Shown piece after piece: positions 25,635 to 34,527 of a stretch of 64,000 nt of DNA (the stretch's first letter is position 1; every line of letters begins with the position of its first letter). The translations under genes and the position numbers were made by a program. Source of the stretch: Oryzomonas sp. GTDB lineage: Bacteria > Desulfobacterota > Desulfuromonadia > Geobacterales > Pseudopelobacteraceae. Below the pieces are notes generated by a model. It searched no databases. It worked only from the letters and a program-made list of their open reading frames with translations, and was not told the DNA's origin. Where the stretch lies: contig JARLHN010000039.1 in the NCBI GenBank assembly GCA_031292255.1, forward strand, positions 50,020-114,019, read 5' to 3'.

Positions 25635-25683
25635 TTCGCCGGGGGCCGGGGAGAGATGGGGATGGGCAAGCCCTCCCTTTCCC

Positions 25684-25845
25684 AGTGTCCGGTGCGGTTA
25701 GTCGTGGGAAGTAATTCCTTTGCTATTTTGGCTGGTGCCAAGACGCGGCGACGCAGGTGCAGCATGGTCTACATCAAGGAGCCGCAACGACGGCAAAGGC
25801 CAAAAGAGCCGGAATTACGAGTACGAACCAGCCGCACGGGACACT
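25684..25845 (+). repeat. 162-bp foldback repeat, copy B
   Basis: Same length and orientation as copy A, with ends AGTGTCCGGTGCGGTTAGT and CAGCCGCACGGGACACT. It lies between the TraB gene and the MFS gene; a long open frame running from it into the MFS gene is not the true start of that protein. Confidence 0.9.
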
Positions 25846-25888
25846 AGCTACACCCCTGAACAGACAACGAAAGAATAGAGTATCCCGC

Positions 25889-27160
25889 GTGATCGACTTC
25901 AAACTGTTCGTCCCCCGCCGCGACCGTACCGCGGCCATGCCCTTCATCATGCTGACCGTGCTGATCGATATGGTGTCGGTCGGCTTGATCATTCCCGTGC
26001 TGCCCACCCTGGTGGGCAGCTTCACCGGCTCCCAGGCGGACCAGGCTTTCTGGTACGGGGTGGTGGTGTTTGCCTTCGGGATCGCCAACTTCTTCGGCTC
26101 GCCGGTCCTGGGCGCGCTGTCCGACGCCTACGGCCGCCGCCCGATACTCCTGCTCGGCTTCTGCGGCCTGGGCCTCAACTTCTTCGCCACCGGTCTCGCC
26201 ACGGCGCTCTGGATGTTGATCACGGTGCGGCTGGTGGGAGGCGCGATGCAGGCCAACGCGGCCGTGGCCAACGCCTACGTGGCGGACATCACCCCGCCCG
26301 AGGAGCGGGCCAAGCGCTTCGGCATGCTGGGCGCCATGTTCGGCGTCGGCTTCATCATCGGGCCGGTCATGGGGGGGCTCCTGGGCGCGATCTCCATCCA
26401 GCTCCCCTTTTTCGCAGCCGGCGGCCTGGCCATGATCAACTGGCTCTACGGCTATTTCGTACTGCCCGAGTCGCTCCCTGTTGAGCGGCGCCGGCCGTTC
26501 CACTGGAAACAGGCCACCCCCCTGAAGTCGATGCGTGCCCTGGCGTCGTTGAGCGGGGTCGGCCGGCTGGTGGCCGTGGTCGCCCTGAGCGGGCTGGCCC
26601 AGTTCGTGATGTTCACCAGTTGGGTGCTGTACACCACCTTCAAGTTCGGCTGGGGGCCACGGGAAAACGGCTGGTCCCTGGCCGCGGTCGGCGTAATGTC
26701 GCTGATCGTGCAGGGATTTATGCTGGGCCGCCTGCTGAAGCGCTTCAGTACTCGCCGCCTGGCGGTGGCCGGGCTGTTGTCCTCGTCCGTGGCCTATGTG
26801 CTGTGGGGTGCGGCCACCCAGGGGTGGATGATGTACGCTGTGATCTTCCTGAATGCGCTCGGCTTCACCATTACCGCGGCGTTCCAGAGCATCATCTCCA
26901 GCGCCGCCGATCACCACAGCCAGGGACAGACCCTGGGGGCGGTCAACTCCCTGAACAGCCTGATGGCGGTGGTGGCCCCCCTGTGCGGCGCGCCGCTGTT
27001 GGCGACGGTGTCCCGTCTGCCCCGCGGCGACTGGCGCATCGGCGCGCCGTTTTATTTCTGCGCCGCGCTCCAGGCCACATCGCTCTTTATGGCGTATTTC
27101 CACTTCCGCGGCGAGCGCCGGTATGCGCTGGTATCCGGCCCGCCAGAGCTCCGGAAATAA
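25889..27160 (+). CDS. MFS efflux transporter (TetA-like)
   Basis: This 423-residue protein has twelve predicted helices. MFS drug:H+ antiporter features include VLIDMVSVGLIIPVLPTL at the first helix, the loop 2-3 motif GALSDAYGRRPILLLG, and GPVMGGLLGA in helix 5. The relation to TetA-type exporters is clear, the substrate is not. I use the GTG at 25889, since earlier codons lie in repeat copy B; the binding site there is weak (AGAATAGAG) and a start at the ATG of MPFIML would lose only the cytoplasmic lead. Confidence 0.85.
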   Translation: MIDFKLFVPRRDRTAAMPFIMLTVLIDMVSVGLIIPVLPTLVGSFTGSQADQAFWYGVVVFAFGIANFFGSPVLGALSDAYGRRPILLLGFCGLGLNFFATGLATALWMLITVRLVGGAMQANAAVANAYVADITPPEERAKRFGMLGAMFGVGFIIGPVMGGLLGAISIQLPFFAAGGLAMINWLYGYFVLPESLPVERRRPFHWKQATPLKSMRALASLSGVGRLVAVVALSGLAQFVMFTSWVLYTTFKFGWGPRENGWSLAAVGVMSLIVQGFMLGRLLKRFSTRRLAVAGLLSSSVAYVLWGAATQGWMMYAVIFLNALGFTITAAFQSIISSAADHHSQGQTLGAVNSLNSLMAVVAPLCGAPLLATVSRLPRGDWRIGAPFYFCAALQATSLFMAYFHFRGERRYALVSGPPELRK

Positions 27161-27161
27161 C

Positions 27162-27238
27162 TTTTAACACCTTGATATTACGTTGAAATATCCGGTTTAA
27201 TGATGTAGAAGGATTATTGAAGATTTAACCGGGTACAG
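27162..27238 (+). promoter_or_regulatory. Shared promoter block, copy 2
   Basis: Second copy of the block at 24631. TTGAAA (27183-27188) and TAGAAG (27206-27211) are again 17 bases apart. It begins right after the MFS stop codon and precedes the Ig-like lipoprotein gene by about 110 bases. Confidence 0.6.
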
Positions 27239-27347
27239 ATACCGGCAAGGATGCGGCGTAGCTCTCAAAACATATCGCCTTGGCCGACAGGCCGGGACAT
27301 GATTTTCATTTATCACAAGGTTTACAGCATTTCCCGGAGGAAAGTAT

Positions 27348-29111
27348 ATGCGCAACCTGCTCTGGTCGGGTCTTGTTATGGCAGTGCTGTTATCCGGCTG
27401 CGGATGGAGCGGGAGTGCGTCCCGGCCGAACACCATCACCCCCCTCACCTCCATTACGATTACTGCGGCATACTCTACCATCGCCAAGGGCACCTCCGTC
27501 AAGCTTACGGCGACCGGCGACTACTCGGGCCTGTTCACCCGCGACATCAGCAACCAGGTGGTTTGGTCCAGCAAGATGCCCGCCGTGGCCAACTTCGCCA
27601 CCAACGTTCCAAACCGGGTGGCCGGCCAGACTCCGGGCAGCGCCGTCCTGACCGCAACCATGGGGGGGGTGTCGGCCAACTTCGATCTGAAGGTAAGCTC
27701 GGCCACCGCCACCACCGTGACAATCACCCCTGCAAACCCGTCCATTGCCCTGGGCCTGAACCAACAGTTCACGGCGACCGGCACCTTTTCGGATGGGACC
27801 GTCCAGGACATCACCTTCGACGCCACCTGGGCCTCCGGCAACACAACGGTGGCAAAGGTCAGCAATGCAGCCGACGACAACACGGGGGGGGTGGCCACAT
27901 CACCCCAGGAATCCGTTACCGGCACCACAACCATCACCGCCACTTTCGGCGCGGTCAACGGAGTCGGCGGGATCAACGGCTCCACGGTTCTCACCGTTAC
28001 GGCACCAGTACTGCAATCCATTGCGGTCGCAACCTCCAATAACATTTCCTCGGTCCCGAGCCTGTCCACGGTGTCCTTTACCGCCACCGGCACCTATTCG
28101 AACAATACGACCCTTGACATCACCAGCCAAGTCAACTGGGTCTCTTCCAATGCCAACGTGGCGCCGGCCCCTCTTTTCAGTGGAACCCTGGCCTCCACCC
28201 AGACCGTCACCCAGGGAACCACCACCATCACCGCCACCCTGGGCACCATCAGCGGCACAACCACTCTTAACGTGACCGGCGGCAACCTCGCCAGCTTCCC
28301 TGCCCTGACCAACATGACCGTCGTCAACGGCACTTCCGTCCCCATCAGCGTGACCGGCAACTTCAGCAACGCCAGCGCACGGGACATCACCGGGGCACTC
28401 AAATGGAGTATTGCCAACCCGACCTTCGCAAACATGACCACGGTGTCGCCCAACCGGCTGCTGATCAGGGGACTGGCGCCCGGCACCACAACCATAACGG
28501 CCGCATCCCCCGGATCTGCCGGCCAGATTTCCACAGCCTATCTGACTGTCACCAATACGAGGCTCAATTCATTTTCAGTCTCACCCCAGGCTGGCCTGGC
28601 CCTGATGGCCGGGACCAGCGGCCGCCTTACCGCGACCGCCAACTTCAGTAACGGTACGAGTCAGGATGTGACGGCCAATGTCACCTGGGGTTCCAATTCA
28701 ACCGCCGTCGCCACGGTCGGCACGGTCGGCCCAACCGGAGAGCGGATCACCGGGAGGGCCACCGGCGCCACCACCATCACAGCCTCCTTTGGCAACCTGA
28801 TCTTGACAACCCCTGTCCCGGTTTCGGTCAGCACCCGCACCCTCAAGAGCTTCACCATCATCCCCAGCGGCACAGTAAGCGTGGTGGCCGGCAATCAGAC
28901 CTCCTTCACCGTAACGGCCACCTACAACGACGGCACCACCGTGGATATCACCTCGGATGTCAACTGGACGACCGGCGACGGGAACGTCGCCATCCTTCCT
29001 GACCCCCAGAACCAGCCGGGTCGGGTCGTGGGAGTCGGCAGCGGCACATCAACGAGCCTTACCGCCACATTCAACGGCCAGACCGCGACCGTGACGCTCA
29101 ATGTACAGTGA
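27348..29111 (+). CDS. Lipoprotein with six bacterial Ig-like repeats
   Basis: This 587-residue protein has a lipoprotein signal with cysteine at 18 (VLLSGC). The mature part is built from six units of about 85-95 residues with the Big-type (BID_2-like) pattern: a strand with TATG-x-YS, then DITxxVxWxSxxxxVA, then GTTTITATxG and LTV. The units are separated by short linkers and differ in detail, so it is not a recent duplication. Such proteins sit on the outer surface or in the periplasm and mediate contact or spacing. GGAGGAAAG precedes the ATG. The gene sits behind promoter block copy 2. Confidence 0.85.
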   Translation: MRNLLWSGLVMAVLLSGCGWSGSASRPNTITPLTSITITAAYSTIAKGTSVKLTATGDYSGLFTRDISNQVVWSSKMPAVANFATNVPNRVAGQTPGSAVLTATMGGVSANFDLKVSSATATTVTITPANPSIALGLNQQFTATGTFSDGTVQDITFDATWASGNTTVAKVSNAADDNTGGVATSPQESVTGTTTITATFGAVNGVGGINGSTVLTVTAPVLQSIAVATSNNISSVPSLSTVSFTATGTYSNNTTLDITSQVNWVSSNANVAPAPLFSGTLASTQTVTQGTTTITATLGTISGTTTLNVTGGNLASFPALTNMTVVNGTSVPISVTGNFSNASARDITGALKWSIANPTFANMTTVSPNRLLIRGLAPGTTTITAASPGSAGQISTAYLTVTNTRLNSFSVSPQAGLALMAGTSGRLTATANFSNGTSQDVTANVTWGSNSTAVATVGTVGPTGERITGRATGATTITASFGNLILTTPVPVSVSTRTLKSFTIIPSGTVSVVAGNQTSFTVTATYNDGTTVDITSDVNWTTGDGNVAILPDPQNQPGRVVGVGSGTSTSLTATFNGQTATVTLNVQ

Positions 29112-29184
29112 CACCCGCAGGACGGGACCGCAACGCGACCCCAAGGATGGGGGAACGGGCAAAAAAGCGCCGCCATAACTATCC

Positions 29185-29209
29185 GAATCCGTGAGGGCGT
29201 CACGGATTC
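29185..29209. repeat. Perfect 10-bp inverted repeat
   Basis: GAATCCGTGA (29185-29194) and TCACGGATTC (29200-29209) around a 5-base loop, between the Ig-like gene and the beta-barrel gene. It may end the first transcript or serve as an operator of the second; there is no T-run. Confidence 0.6.
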
Positions 29210-29250
29210 AGGAAGATGAAATCCAGTGAGTTCTGCCAGGAAGGGATGAC

Positions 29251-29904
29251 ATGAAACAAACCTGCCGGATGATACTGGCCCTCTGCCTGCCGCTTCTACT
29301 CTGCGGCCCGGCCTGGGCCGCGCACTCGGGCCCCTATGCGGGGGTCTTCCTGGGCGGCAACGCCCTGATGGCCGCTACGAGCAACGACAGCCTTGGGGAA
29401 TTCGACCTCAGGTTCACCCCCGGCCTGCTGGGGAGCGCCGTGGTCGGCTGGGACTTTGAGCCGGGCAACGCAGCAGGCGAGGGTCGCATCGAGCTTGAAT
29501 ACAGCCACCGCATCAACCAGCTCGACAAGGCCAGGTTTGCGGATGGGGTCGCCCCGGCGGGCGGCAACCTGACGGCAGACAGCCTGCTGTTCAACTTCTA
29601 CGGCGTCTTCCACGGCGAGGACCGGTCGTGGTCGCCCTATGTGGGCGCCGGCCTCGGTGCAGTCCGCATCGTGACATCGGACCTGACAGTGACCGGCGGC
29701 CCCCTGAGCAACGACTCGGCCCTGGCCCTTGCCTACCAGTTGGGCCTGGGGATCGATTATGCGCTGACGGAGCGGCTGAGCATGGACCTGGGCTACCGTT
29801 TTTTCAGCAGCACCCGCCCCAAGTTCAGCGAAGTCAACGGGCCGGCCTTTAAGATGGATTATCTCAACAACAGCGTTGTTCTCGGCCTGAGGGTCGGGTT
29901 TTGA
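29251..29904 (+). CDS. Outer-membrane beta-barrel protein (OmpA/OmpW-like)
   Basis: This 217-residue protein has a signal peptide (about 1-23, CGPAWAA). The mature part has alternating strands, including GPYAGVFLGGN, GRIELEYSHRIN, SPYVGAGLGAVRI and LSMDLGYRFFSS. It ends NNSVVLGLRVGF, with the C-terminal Phe used by the BAM machinery. The fold is that of a small eight-strand barrel; the function is not known. GGAAGGGATGAC precedes the ATG. The DUF4124-like gene follows by 10 bases. Confidence 0.8.
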   Translation: MKQTCRMILALCLPLLLCGPAWAAHSGPYAGVFLGGNALMAATSNDSLGEFDLRFTPGLLGSAVVGWDFEPGNAAGEGRIELEYSHRINQLDKARFADGVAPAGGNLTADSLLFNFYGVFHGEDRSWSPYVGAGLGAVRIVTSDLTVTGGPLSNDSALALAYQLGLGIDYALTERLSMDLGYRFFSSTRPKFSEVNGPAFKMDYLNNSVVLGLRVGF

Positions 29905-29914
29905 AGGAGGGGTT

Positions 29915-30259
29915 ATGAGGATAGCCGGCTTGCTTGTAGGGATGTTGCTGTTGGTGTCGGTTGATGCGAGGGCTACGTTTTTCAAGTACAAGGACAGCAG
30001 CGGGGCCATAGTCATCACCGACAAGCTGGAAAACGTCCCTGAAAAATACCGCAAGAAGTGCAAAGCCATATTTGATGAGGATCTCGATGCGAAAGATTCT
30101 CTCAAAAAGCGTTGGGCAGCATCCAAAGAAGCGCGGGACAAACAGGAACGGGAAGAACAGAAGCGCAAACAAGCTGAAAACAAGAAATCCGGCGACGGCA
30201 AGCGTCCCGTCATCACGGTTGATGAAACAACCGGAGAGATAATCCGCACCATGGAGTAG
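29915..30259 (+). CDS. DUF4124-type periplasmic protein
   Basis: The 114-residue protein has a signal peptide (about 1-20, VDARATF). FFKYKDSSGAIVITDKLENVPEKYR is the start of a DUF4124 domain (often written as YKWxDxxGxxxxTD). A long, highly charged helix follows (SLKKRWAASKEARDKQEREEQ...), then a short tail. AAGGAGGGGTT precedes the ATG. It is co-oriented with, and close to, the barrel gene before and the zinc-ribbon gene after. Role unknown. Confidence 0.75.
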   Translation: MRIAGLLVGMLLLVSVDARATFFKYKDSSGAIVITDKLENVPEKYRKKCKAIFDEDLDAKDSLKKRWAASKEARDKQEREEQKRKQAENKKSGDGKRPVITVDETTGEIIRTME

Positions 30260-30265
30260 GGGGCG

Positions 30266-30574
30266 ATGTTACGGAGATATGCTGCGATGGATGAGATCCA
30301 GAGTAAATACAAAAAAAGAAAAAAACTGTACCTCGGGCTCATGGCAGGCGTGGTAGCCCTTGTTATCGTCTTTCGCCTGACCGCCCCGGCAAGCGGCCAA
30401 GGCACCATCCAAGCCAACCTGTTGAAGCTCGCCTGCCTGCTTGCGGTCATCTTCGCCGCCCGGACCGTTTTCCGCTGCCCCAACTGCGAGACCACCCTGG
30501 CCCAGGCATTCTATTCGTCATGGTGCAAGCTGCGCCGCTGCCCCAAGTGCGGGGTGAAGCTGACCGAGGATTGA
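30266..30574 (+). CDS. Membrane protein with C-terminal zinc ribbon, unknown
   Basis: This 102-residue protein has a basic N-terminus (KYKKRKK), two membrane segments at about 22-40 and 50-66, and a C-terminal Cys4 zinc ribbon (CPNC ... CPKC). The ATG at 30266 is preceded by AGTAGGGGGCG; a second ATG at 30287 is possible. Not assigned to a family. Confidence 0.65.
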   Translation: MLRRYAAMDEIQSKYKKRKKLYLGLMAGVVALVIVFRLTAPASGQGTIQANLLKLACLLAVIFAARTVFRCPNCETTLAQAFYSSWCKLRRCPKCGVKLTED

Positions 30575-30577
30575 AAC

Positions 30578-30859
30578 ATGTTCATCTTTTGCCTCGAGCT
30601 CCACCTGGACCTGCCCGCCCGCTCCCTCAAGGAGAAACGCGGCATCGTCAAGAGTATCCTGGGGCGCTGCCGCAACCGCTTCAACACGGCCTGCGCCGAG
30701 GTTGACCGCCAGGACCTGCCCGGCGCGGCGGTGCTGGCGTTCGTGACGGTCAGTCCGAACAAGGTCATTGCCCGGCAGGTACTGGAACGCATCGAAGAGT
30801 GGATCTACGAGGGATGGCCGGATGTGGAGATAACAGCCGCCGATATCTGCGAGGTATGA
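30578..30859 (+). CDS. DUF503 (YlxP-like) protein
   Basis: The 93-residue protein has the family pattern LELHLDLPARSLKEKRGIVKSILGRCRNRFN at the start and a later VTVSPNKVIARQVLERIEEWI. YlxP-type proteins often lie near ribosome-assembly genes such as rbfA; here it stands before pgpH and ybeY. AGGATTGAAAC precedes the ATG, 3 bases after the previous stop. Confidence 0.83.
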   Translation: MFIFCLELHLDLPARSLKEKRGIVKSILGRCRNRFNTACAEVDRQDLPGAAVLAFVTVSPNKVIARQVLERIEEWIYEGWPDVEITAADICEV

Positions 30860-30993
30860 ACATCGGCCCGATCTCACCCCGCCATAAGTGCATTATTGAC
30901 AGTGTTGTTCGTGCAGAGTATATTTAAATTTTATTTCAAATACTTATATTGCATGGACCGCATGGCGGCGCCTTGCCGGATCATTTACCTCCT

Positions 30994-33444
30994 ATGCCTG
31001 AAAAACCTGTCAATAATCAGGGCCAAAACATACTTACATATCTGACCAAGCTGGGGTCAAACCTCCTTGACCTGATGGTGAGGTGGTTTTCCAACCCCCG
31101 AACAGCTCGCCGCAACAGGTTTATCCTGCTCATCGCGACCGCCTTCCTGCTGACGCTCATCCTGCTCCCCGGCCGGCCTTTCCACTCGGCCGAATTCAAG
31201 CCGGGAGATATCGCCACCTCCGATATCCGCGCGCCCCAGGATTACCTCGTCGAAGACCGCGCCCTGACCGAACAGCGACGCAAGGAGGCCGCTAACAATG
31301 CGCCTATCGTCTATAACCTGAGCGACCGCGTCCCCTCCTATATCACCGGCAAGCTCGAACAGGTCGTGGCTGCGGTCCGCAAGGAACATGCGGCCAAAAA
31401 CCGGAAAGATACGAATGCGTGGCGCACTCTGCTCGCCCCGATCTTGGACACGGAGTTAAGCGAGGCGGATATCCGCGCCTTCACCCACATCGCCGCGGAC
31501 CAGGTCTTGCTGGCGGATGCCGGCCGCATGCTGAACGACTTGTACCGGCGCCGGATCGTCCTCGACGGCAAGGCATTCCAGACCGATTTCCGGCGAGGCG
31601 TCGAGCTCATCAACGACAATGGCCAGGTGGTCGAGGGAGGCGACGCCACCGACTTCACCGAGATCAGGGAAGCCCGCAGAATGGTTGCCGGCTGGCAGTT
31701 TTCGGGCCTCAACGACCGCGCCGACGGGGACAGAATCTCGGGCGTGATCGCCCGCATCCTCCTGCCGAACCTCTTCTACAACCGCGAGGCGTCGGAAGCC
31801 CGTGCCAAGACGGCCATGGAGGCGGTCAGGCCAGTGCTTTTCAAGGTCCAGAAGGGGGAGATGATCGTCAGGGTCGGCGAACGGATCAGCCCCGAACAAG
31901 CCCACAAGCTGCAAACGATCTTTCAGGAGAACCGTAGCGGCAACCGCCTGTCCTCGGCCGTCGGCGACTTTGCCCTGATCCTGGTGCTGTTCTATTTCCC
32001 GTACCGTTTCGCCTTGAAGAACATCCGCAAGTTCAACCCGACCAACAAGGACATTCTGATCATCTCGCTTCTGATAATCGGCAGCTTCCTGCTCTTCAAG
32101 ATTTCGCTCCTGATCGCCCACAACATCGGTCCCGTCTTCCCGGACATCGACACCAGTTCCTTCTTCTACCTGTTTCCCTTTGCCGCCTGCCCCATGATCG
32201 TGCGCATCTTCATCAATTCCGAGGTGGCCCTGGTCTATTGCGCGATCCTGGCGCCCCTCCTGGGGATCATGTTCGACAGCAACATGACTGTCGTGATCTA
32301 TGCCATGCTGGGGAGTATCGTCGGTGCCCACGGCGTACGCCATTGCTCGGACCGGAGCACCATCTACACCGCCGGCCTGAAGGTGTCTGTCGTCAACCTT
32401 GCCATGGCGCTGGCCTTTCAGACCTCAAGCGCCACGCTGTTCACCATGCAGACGATCTATGTGGTCTTTTTCGCCCTGGTAAGCGGCGTGTTGAGCTCCG
32501 GCCTCGTTTCCGGCTTCATCCCGCTCATCGAGACGCTATTCCACTACACCACCGACATCAAGCTCCTGGAGTTGGCCAACCTCAACTCGCCCATGCTGCG
32601 GGACCTGATGGTGCGGGCTCCGGGGACCTATCACCATAGCGTGGTGGTGGGCAACCTGGTGGAGTCCGCGGCCGAGTCCATCAACGCCAATCCGCTCCTG
32701 GCACGAGTTGCCGCCTATTACCACGACATCGGCAAGATCTCCAAGCCGCTCTATTTCATCGAAAACCTGGGGGGCGAGGACAATCGCCATGACAAGCTGA
32801 CCCCGAGCATGAGCGCCCTGATCCTGATATCGCATATCAAGGAGGGGTCCGAACTGGCCCGGGAGAAGCGCCTGGGACAGCCGATCATCGACATCATCCG
32901 CCAGCACCACGGCACCGGGCTGATTAAATTCTTCTACGACCGGGCCAAGACCCAGGCCGAGGCGAGCGGCCAAACAGTGGAGGAGAAGGATTTTCGCTAC
33001 CCCGGCCCCAAGCCCCAAACCCGAGAGGCCGGCATCGTTATGCTGGCCGATTGCGTCGAGGCGGCTTCCCGCACCCTGGTCAATCCGACCCCTGACCGCA
33101 TTCAGGGAATGGTGCAAAAGATCATCAACAATATATTTATCGACGGCCAGCTTGAGGAATGCGAACTGACCCTCAAGAACCTTCATGAGATCGCACGATG
33201 TTTCAACCGCATCCTGAACGGCATATTCCACCACCGGATCGATTATCCCGAACCGGTCTACAAGGGCAGCAACGGACAGAAAAAGGTAGAACATAAAACC
33301 ATCTCCGGCGAACACGGCAAGCCGGGAAACGGAGAGACGACAAGTGCTCATACAGTTGAACAACCGCCAGAGGCGGCACCGGATCATGGCGTACCGGCTA
33401 AGAAGGGTGGCGGAGAGGATCTTAAGCGCCTTGGCATGTCATGA
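30994..33444 (+). CDS. pgpH: PgpH-like 7TM-HD protein (c-di-AMP phosphodiesterase family)
   Basis: This 816-residue protein has an N-terminal membrane helix (about 40-58), a large extracytoplasmic 7TMR-HDED-type domain (about 60-315) and seven membrane helices (about 325-540). A cytoplasmic HD domain follows, with LMVRAPGTYHHSVVVGNL, AAYYHDIGKISKP and IIRQHHGTGLIKFF. In Firmicutes PgpH hydrolyses c-di-AMP; in this lineage the substrate is inferred. No clear ribosome binding site precedes the ATG at 30994; a TTG at 30949 is possible. It overlaps ybeY by 101 bp. The phoH gene that often precedes pgpH is not present. Confidence 0.88.
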   Translation: MPEKPVNNQGQNILTYLTKLGSNLLDLMVRWFSNPRTARRNRFILLIATAFLLTLILLPGRPFHSAEFKPGDIATSDIRAPQDYLVEDRALTEQRRKEAANNAPIVYNLSDRVPSYITGKLEQVVAAVRKEHAAKNRKDTNAWRTLLAPILDTELSEADIRAFTHIAADQVLLADAGRMLNDLYRRRIVLDGKAFQTDFRRGVELINDNGQVVEGGDATDFTEIREARRMVAGWQFSGLNDRADGDRISGVIARILLPNLFYNREASEARAKTAMEAVRPVLFKVQKGEMIVRVGERISPEQAHKLQTIFQENRSGNRLSSAVGDFALILVLFYFPYRFALKNIRKFNPTNKDILIISLLIIGSFLLFKISLLIAHNIGPVFPDIDTSSFFYLFPFAACPMIVRIFINSEVALVYCAILAPLLGIMFDSNMTVVIYAMLGSIVGAHGVRHCSDRSTIYTAGLKVSVVNLAMALAFQTSSATLFTMQTIYVVFFALVSGVLSSGLVSGFIPLIETLFHYTTDIKLLELANLNSPMLRDLMVRAPGTYHHSVVVGNLVESAAESINANPLLARVAAYYHDIGKISKPLYFIENLGGEDNRHDKLTPSMSALILISHIKEGSELAREKRLGQPIIDIIRQHHGTGLIKFFYDRAKTQAEASGQTVEEKDFRYPGPKPQTREAGIVMLADCVEAASRTLVNPTPDRIQGMVQKIINNIFIDGQLEECELTLKNLHEIARCFNRILNGIFHHRIDYPEPVYKGSNGQKKVEHKTISGEHGKPGNGETTSAHTVEQPPEAAPDHGVPAKKGGGEDLKRLGMS

Positions 33445-33805
33445 GGAGACCGAGCTGTCCGTCTCCATCGTCGGCGACCGGACCATCCGCGGCATCAACC
33501 GGGAGTACCTGGCACGGGACCGCCCCACAAACGTCATCTCCTTCCCGCTCCAGGAAGGGGAATACTCCGGCATCGCCCCCCATGCCCTGGGAGATGTGGT
33601 TATTTCGGCCGATACTGCTGCCCGGGAGGCCGCGGAAGGAGGCATGGAAACCTTTGAACGACTGAGTTTTCTGTTGTTGCACGGTATTCTGCATCTGTGC
33701 GGCTATGACCACGAACGAAGCGGCGAGGCCGAGGCGTTGCGGATGGAAAAGAAGGAGAGAGAGTTATTCGGTCTTCTGAAGAGGGAAGGGTTACTGAACC
33801 CGTAA
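33344..33805 (+). CDS. ybeY: Endoribonuclease YbeY
   Basis: This 153-residue protein has the zinc-binding motif HGILHLCGYDHE (H-G-x-L-H-L-x-G-Y-D-H) and DRPTNVISFPL, the family's other signature. YbeY matures 16S rRNA 3' ends and takes part in ribosome quality control. The GTG at 33344 is preceded by GGAGAGACGACAA. The gene starts 101 bp inside pgpH, in another frame, and its tail overlaps the probable start of dgkA. Confidence 0.92.
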   Translation: MLIQLNNRQRRHRIMAYRLRRVAERILSALACHEETELSVSIVGDRTIRGINREYLARDRPTNVISFPLQEGEYSGIAPHALGDVVISADTAAREAAEGGMETFERLSFLLLHGILHLCGYDHERSGEAEALRMEKKERELFGLLKREGLLNP

Positions 33806-34515
33806 AACCGTACCGATTCATCGACTCGGTCAGCTGCGCCATCGATGGGATCATCCACGCGGCCCGAACAGAACGGCACATGCGCAACCACTTCATCTCC
33901 GCCGCGGTGGTGCTCTTGCTGGCGCTCTTCCTGCGGGTGAACCCCTTGGAGTTTGCCTTGCTGGCGCTCTCGATCCTGTTCGTGCTCTTTGCCGAACTGC
34001 TGAACACGGCGGTGGAGGCGGTGGTGGACCTCGTTTCGCCCGGTTACAACCACTTGGCCAGGATAGCAAAGGATACTGCGGCCGGAGCGGTGCTGATCGC
34101 TGCATGCGGGGCCGCCATCATGGGCTACCTGATCCTGGCCAAATATATCCTGCCACTTTACGGGGAGGTTCTTGCAATGTTCGGCACACCTTCGGATATT
34201 GGTACGGTAGTCTCAATCCTGATCGTCACGATCGTCGTGATCATGCTCAAGAGCATGACCGGCACGGGGAGCCCCCTGCACGGCGGAGCCCCGAGCGGCC
34301 ACGCCGCAATCGCCTTCTCCATCGCCACGGCGGCATCGCTCAATTCCCGCGACCCGCTCATCTCACTGCTTTCCATCGCCCTGGCGATGATGGTCAGCCA
34401 CTCCCGGCTGTTCATGCGTATCCATACCATGGGCGAGGTGGTGATGGGTTCATGCCTCGGGGCAGGGATTACCCTGATCGTTTTGTTTTTATTCAAATTT
34501 TTCGGGACATATTAG
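33766..34515 (+). CDS. dgkA: Diacylglycerol kinase-PAP2 phosphatase fusion, non-standard start
   Basis: The N-terminal half is a DgkA kinase: KPYRFIDSVSCAIDGIIHAAR, then NTAVEAVVDLVSPG and ARIAKDTAAGAVL. The C-terminal half is a PAP2-type phosphatase (KSMTGTGSPLHGGAPSGHAA and SHSRLFMRIHTMGEVVMG). The conserved KPYRFIDSV segment lies before the first ATG (33880). No ATG, GTG or TTG exists in this frame after the stop at 33706. The best candidate is ATT at 33766, with AAGGAG (33752-33757) 8 bases before it, as in infC-type starts. The gene then overlaps ybeY by 40 bp. Members recycle diacylglycerol or undecaprenyl-type lipids; the exact substrate is not shown by sequence. Confidence 0.8.
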   Translation: MRSSEEGRVTEPVKPYRFIDSVSCAIDGIIHAARTERHMRNHFISAAVVLLLALFLRVNPLEFALLALSILFVLFAELLNTAVEAVVDLVSPGYNHLARIAKDTAAGAVLIAACGAAIMGYLILAKYILPLYGEVLAMFGTPSDIGTVVSILIVTIVVIMLKSMTGTGSPLHGGAPSGHAAIAFSIATAASLNSRDPLISLLSIALAMMVSHSRLFMRIHTMGEVVMGSCLGAGITLIVLFLFKFFGTY

Positions 34516-34527
34516 GAGGGAAAAGAA

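Noticed and set aside
25844-27103. 419-codon minus-strand frame across the MFS gene
   Set aside because: Rich in Gln, His, Gly and Arg, typical of an antisense frame; the MFS helices on the plus strand are unmistakable.
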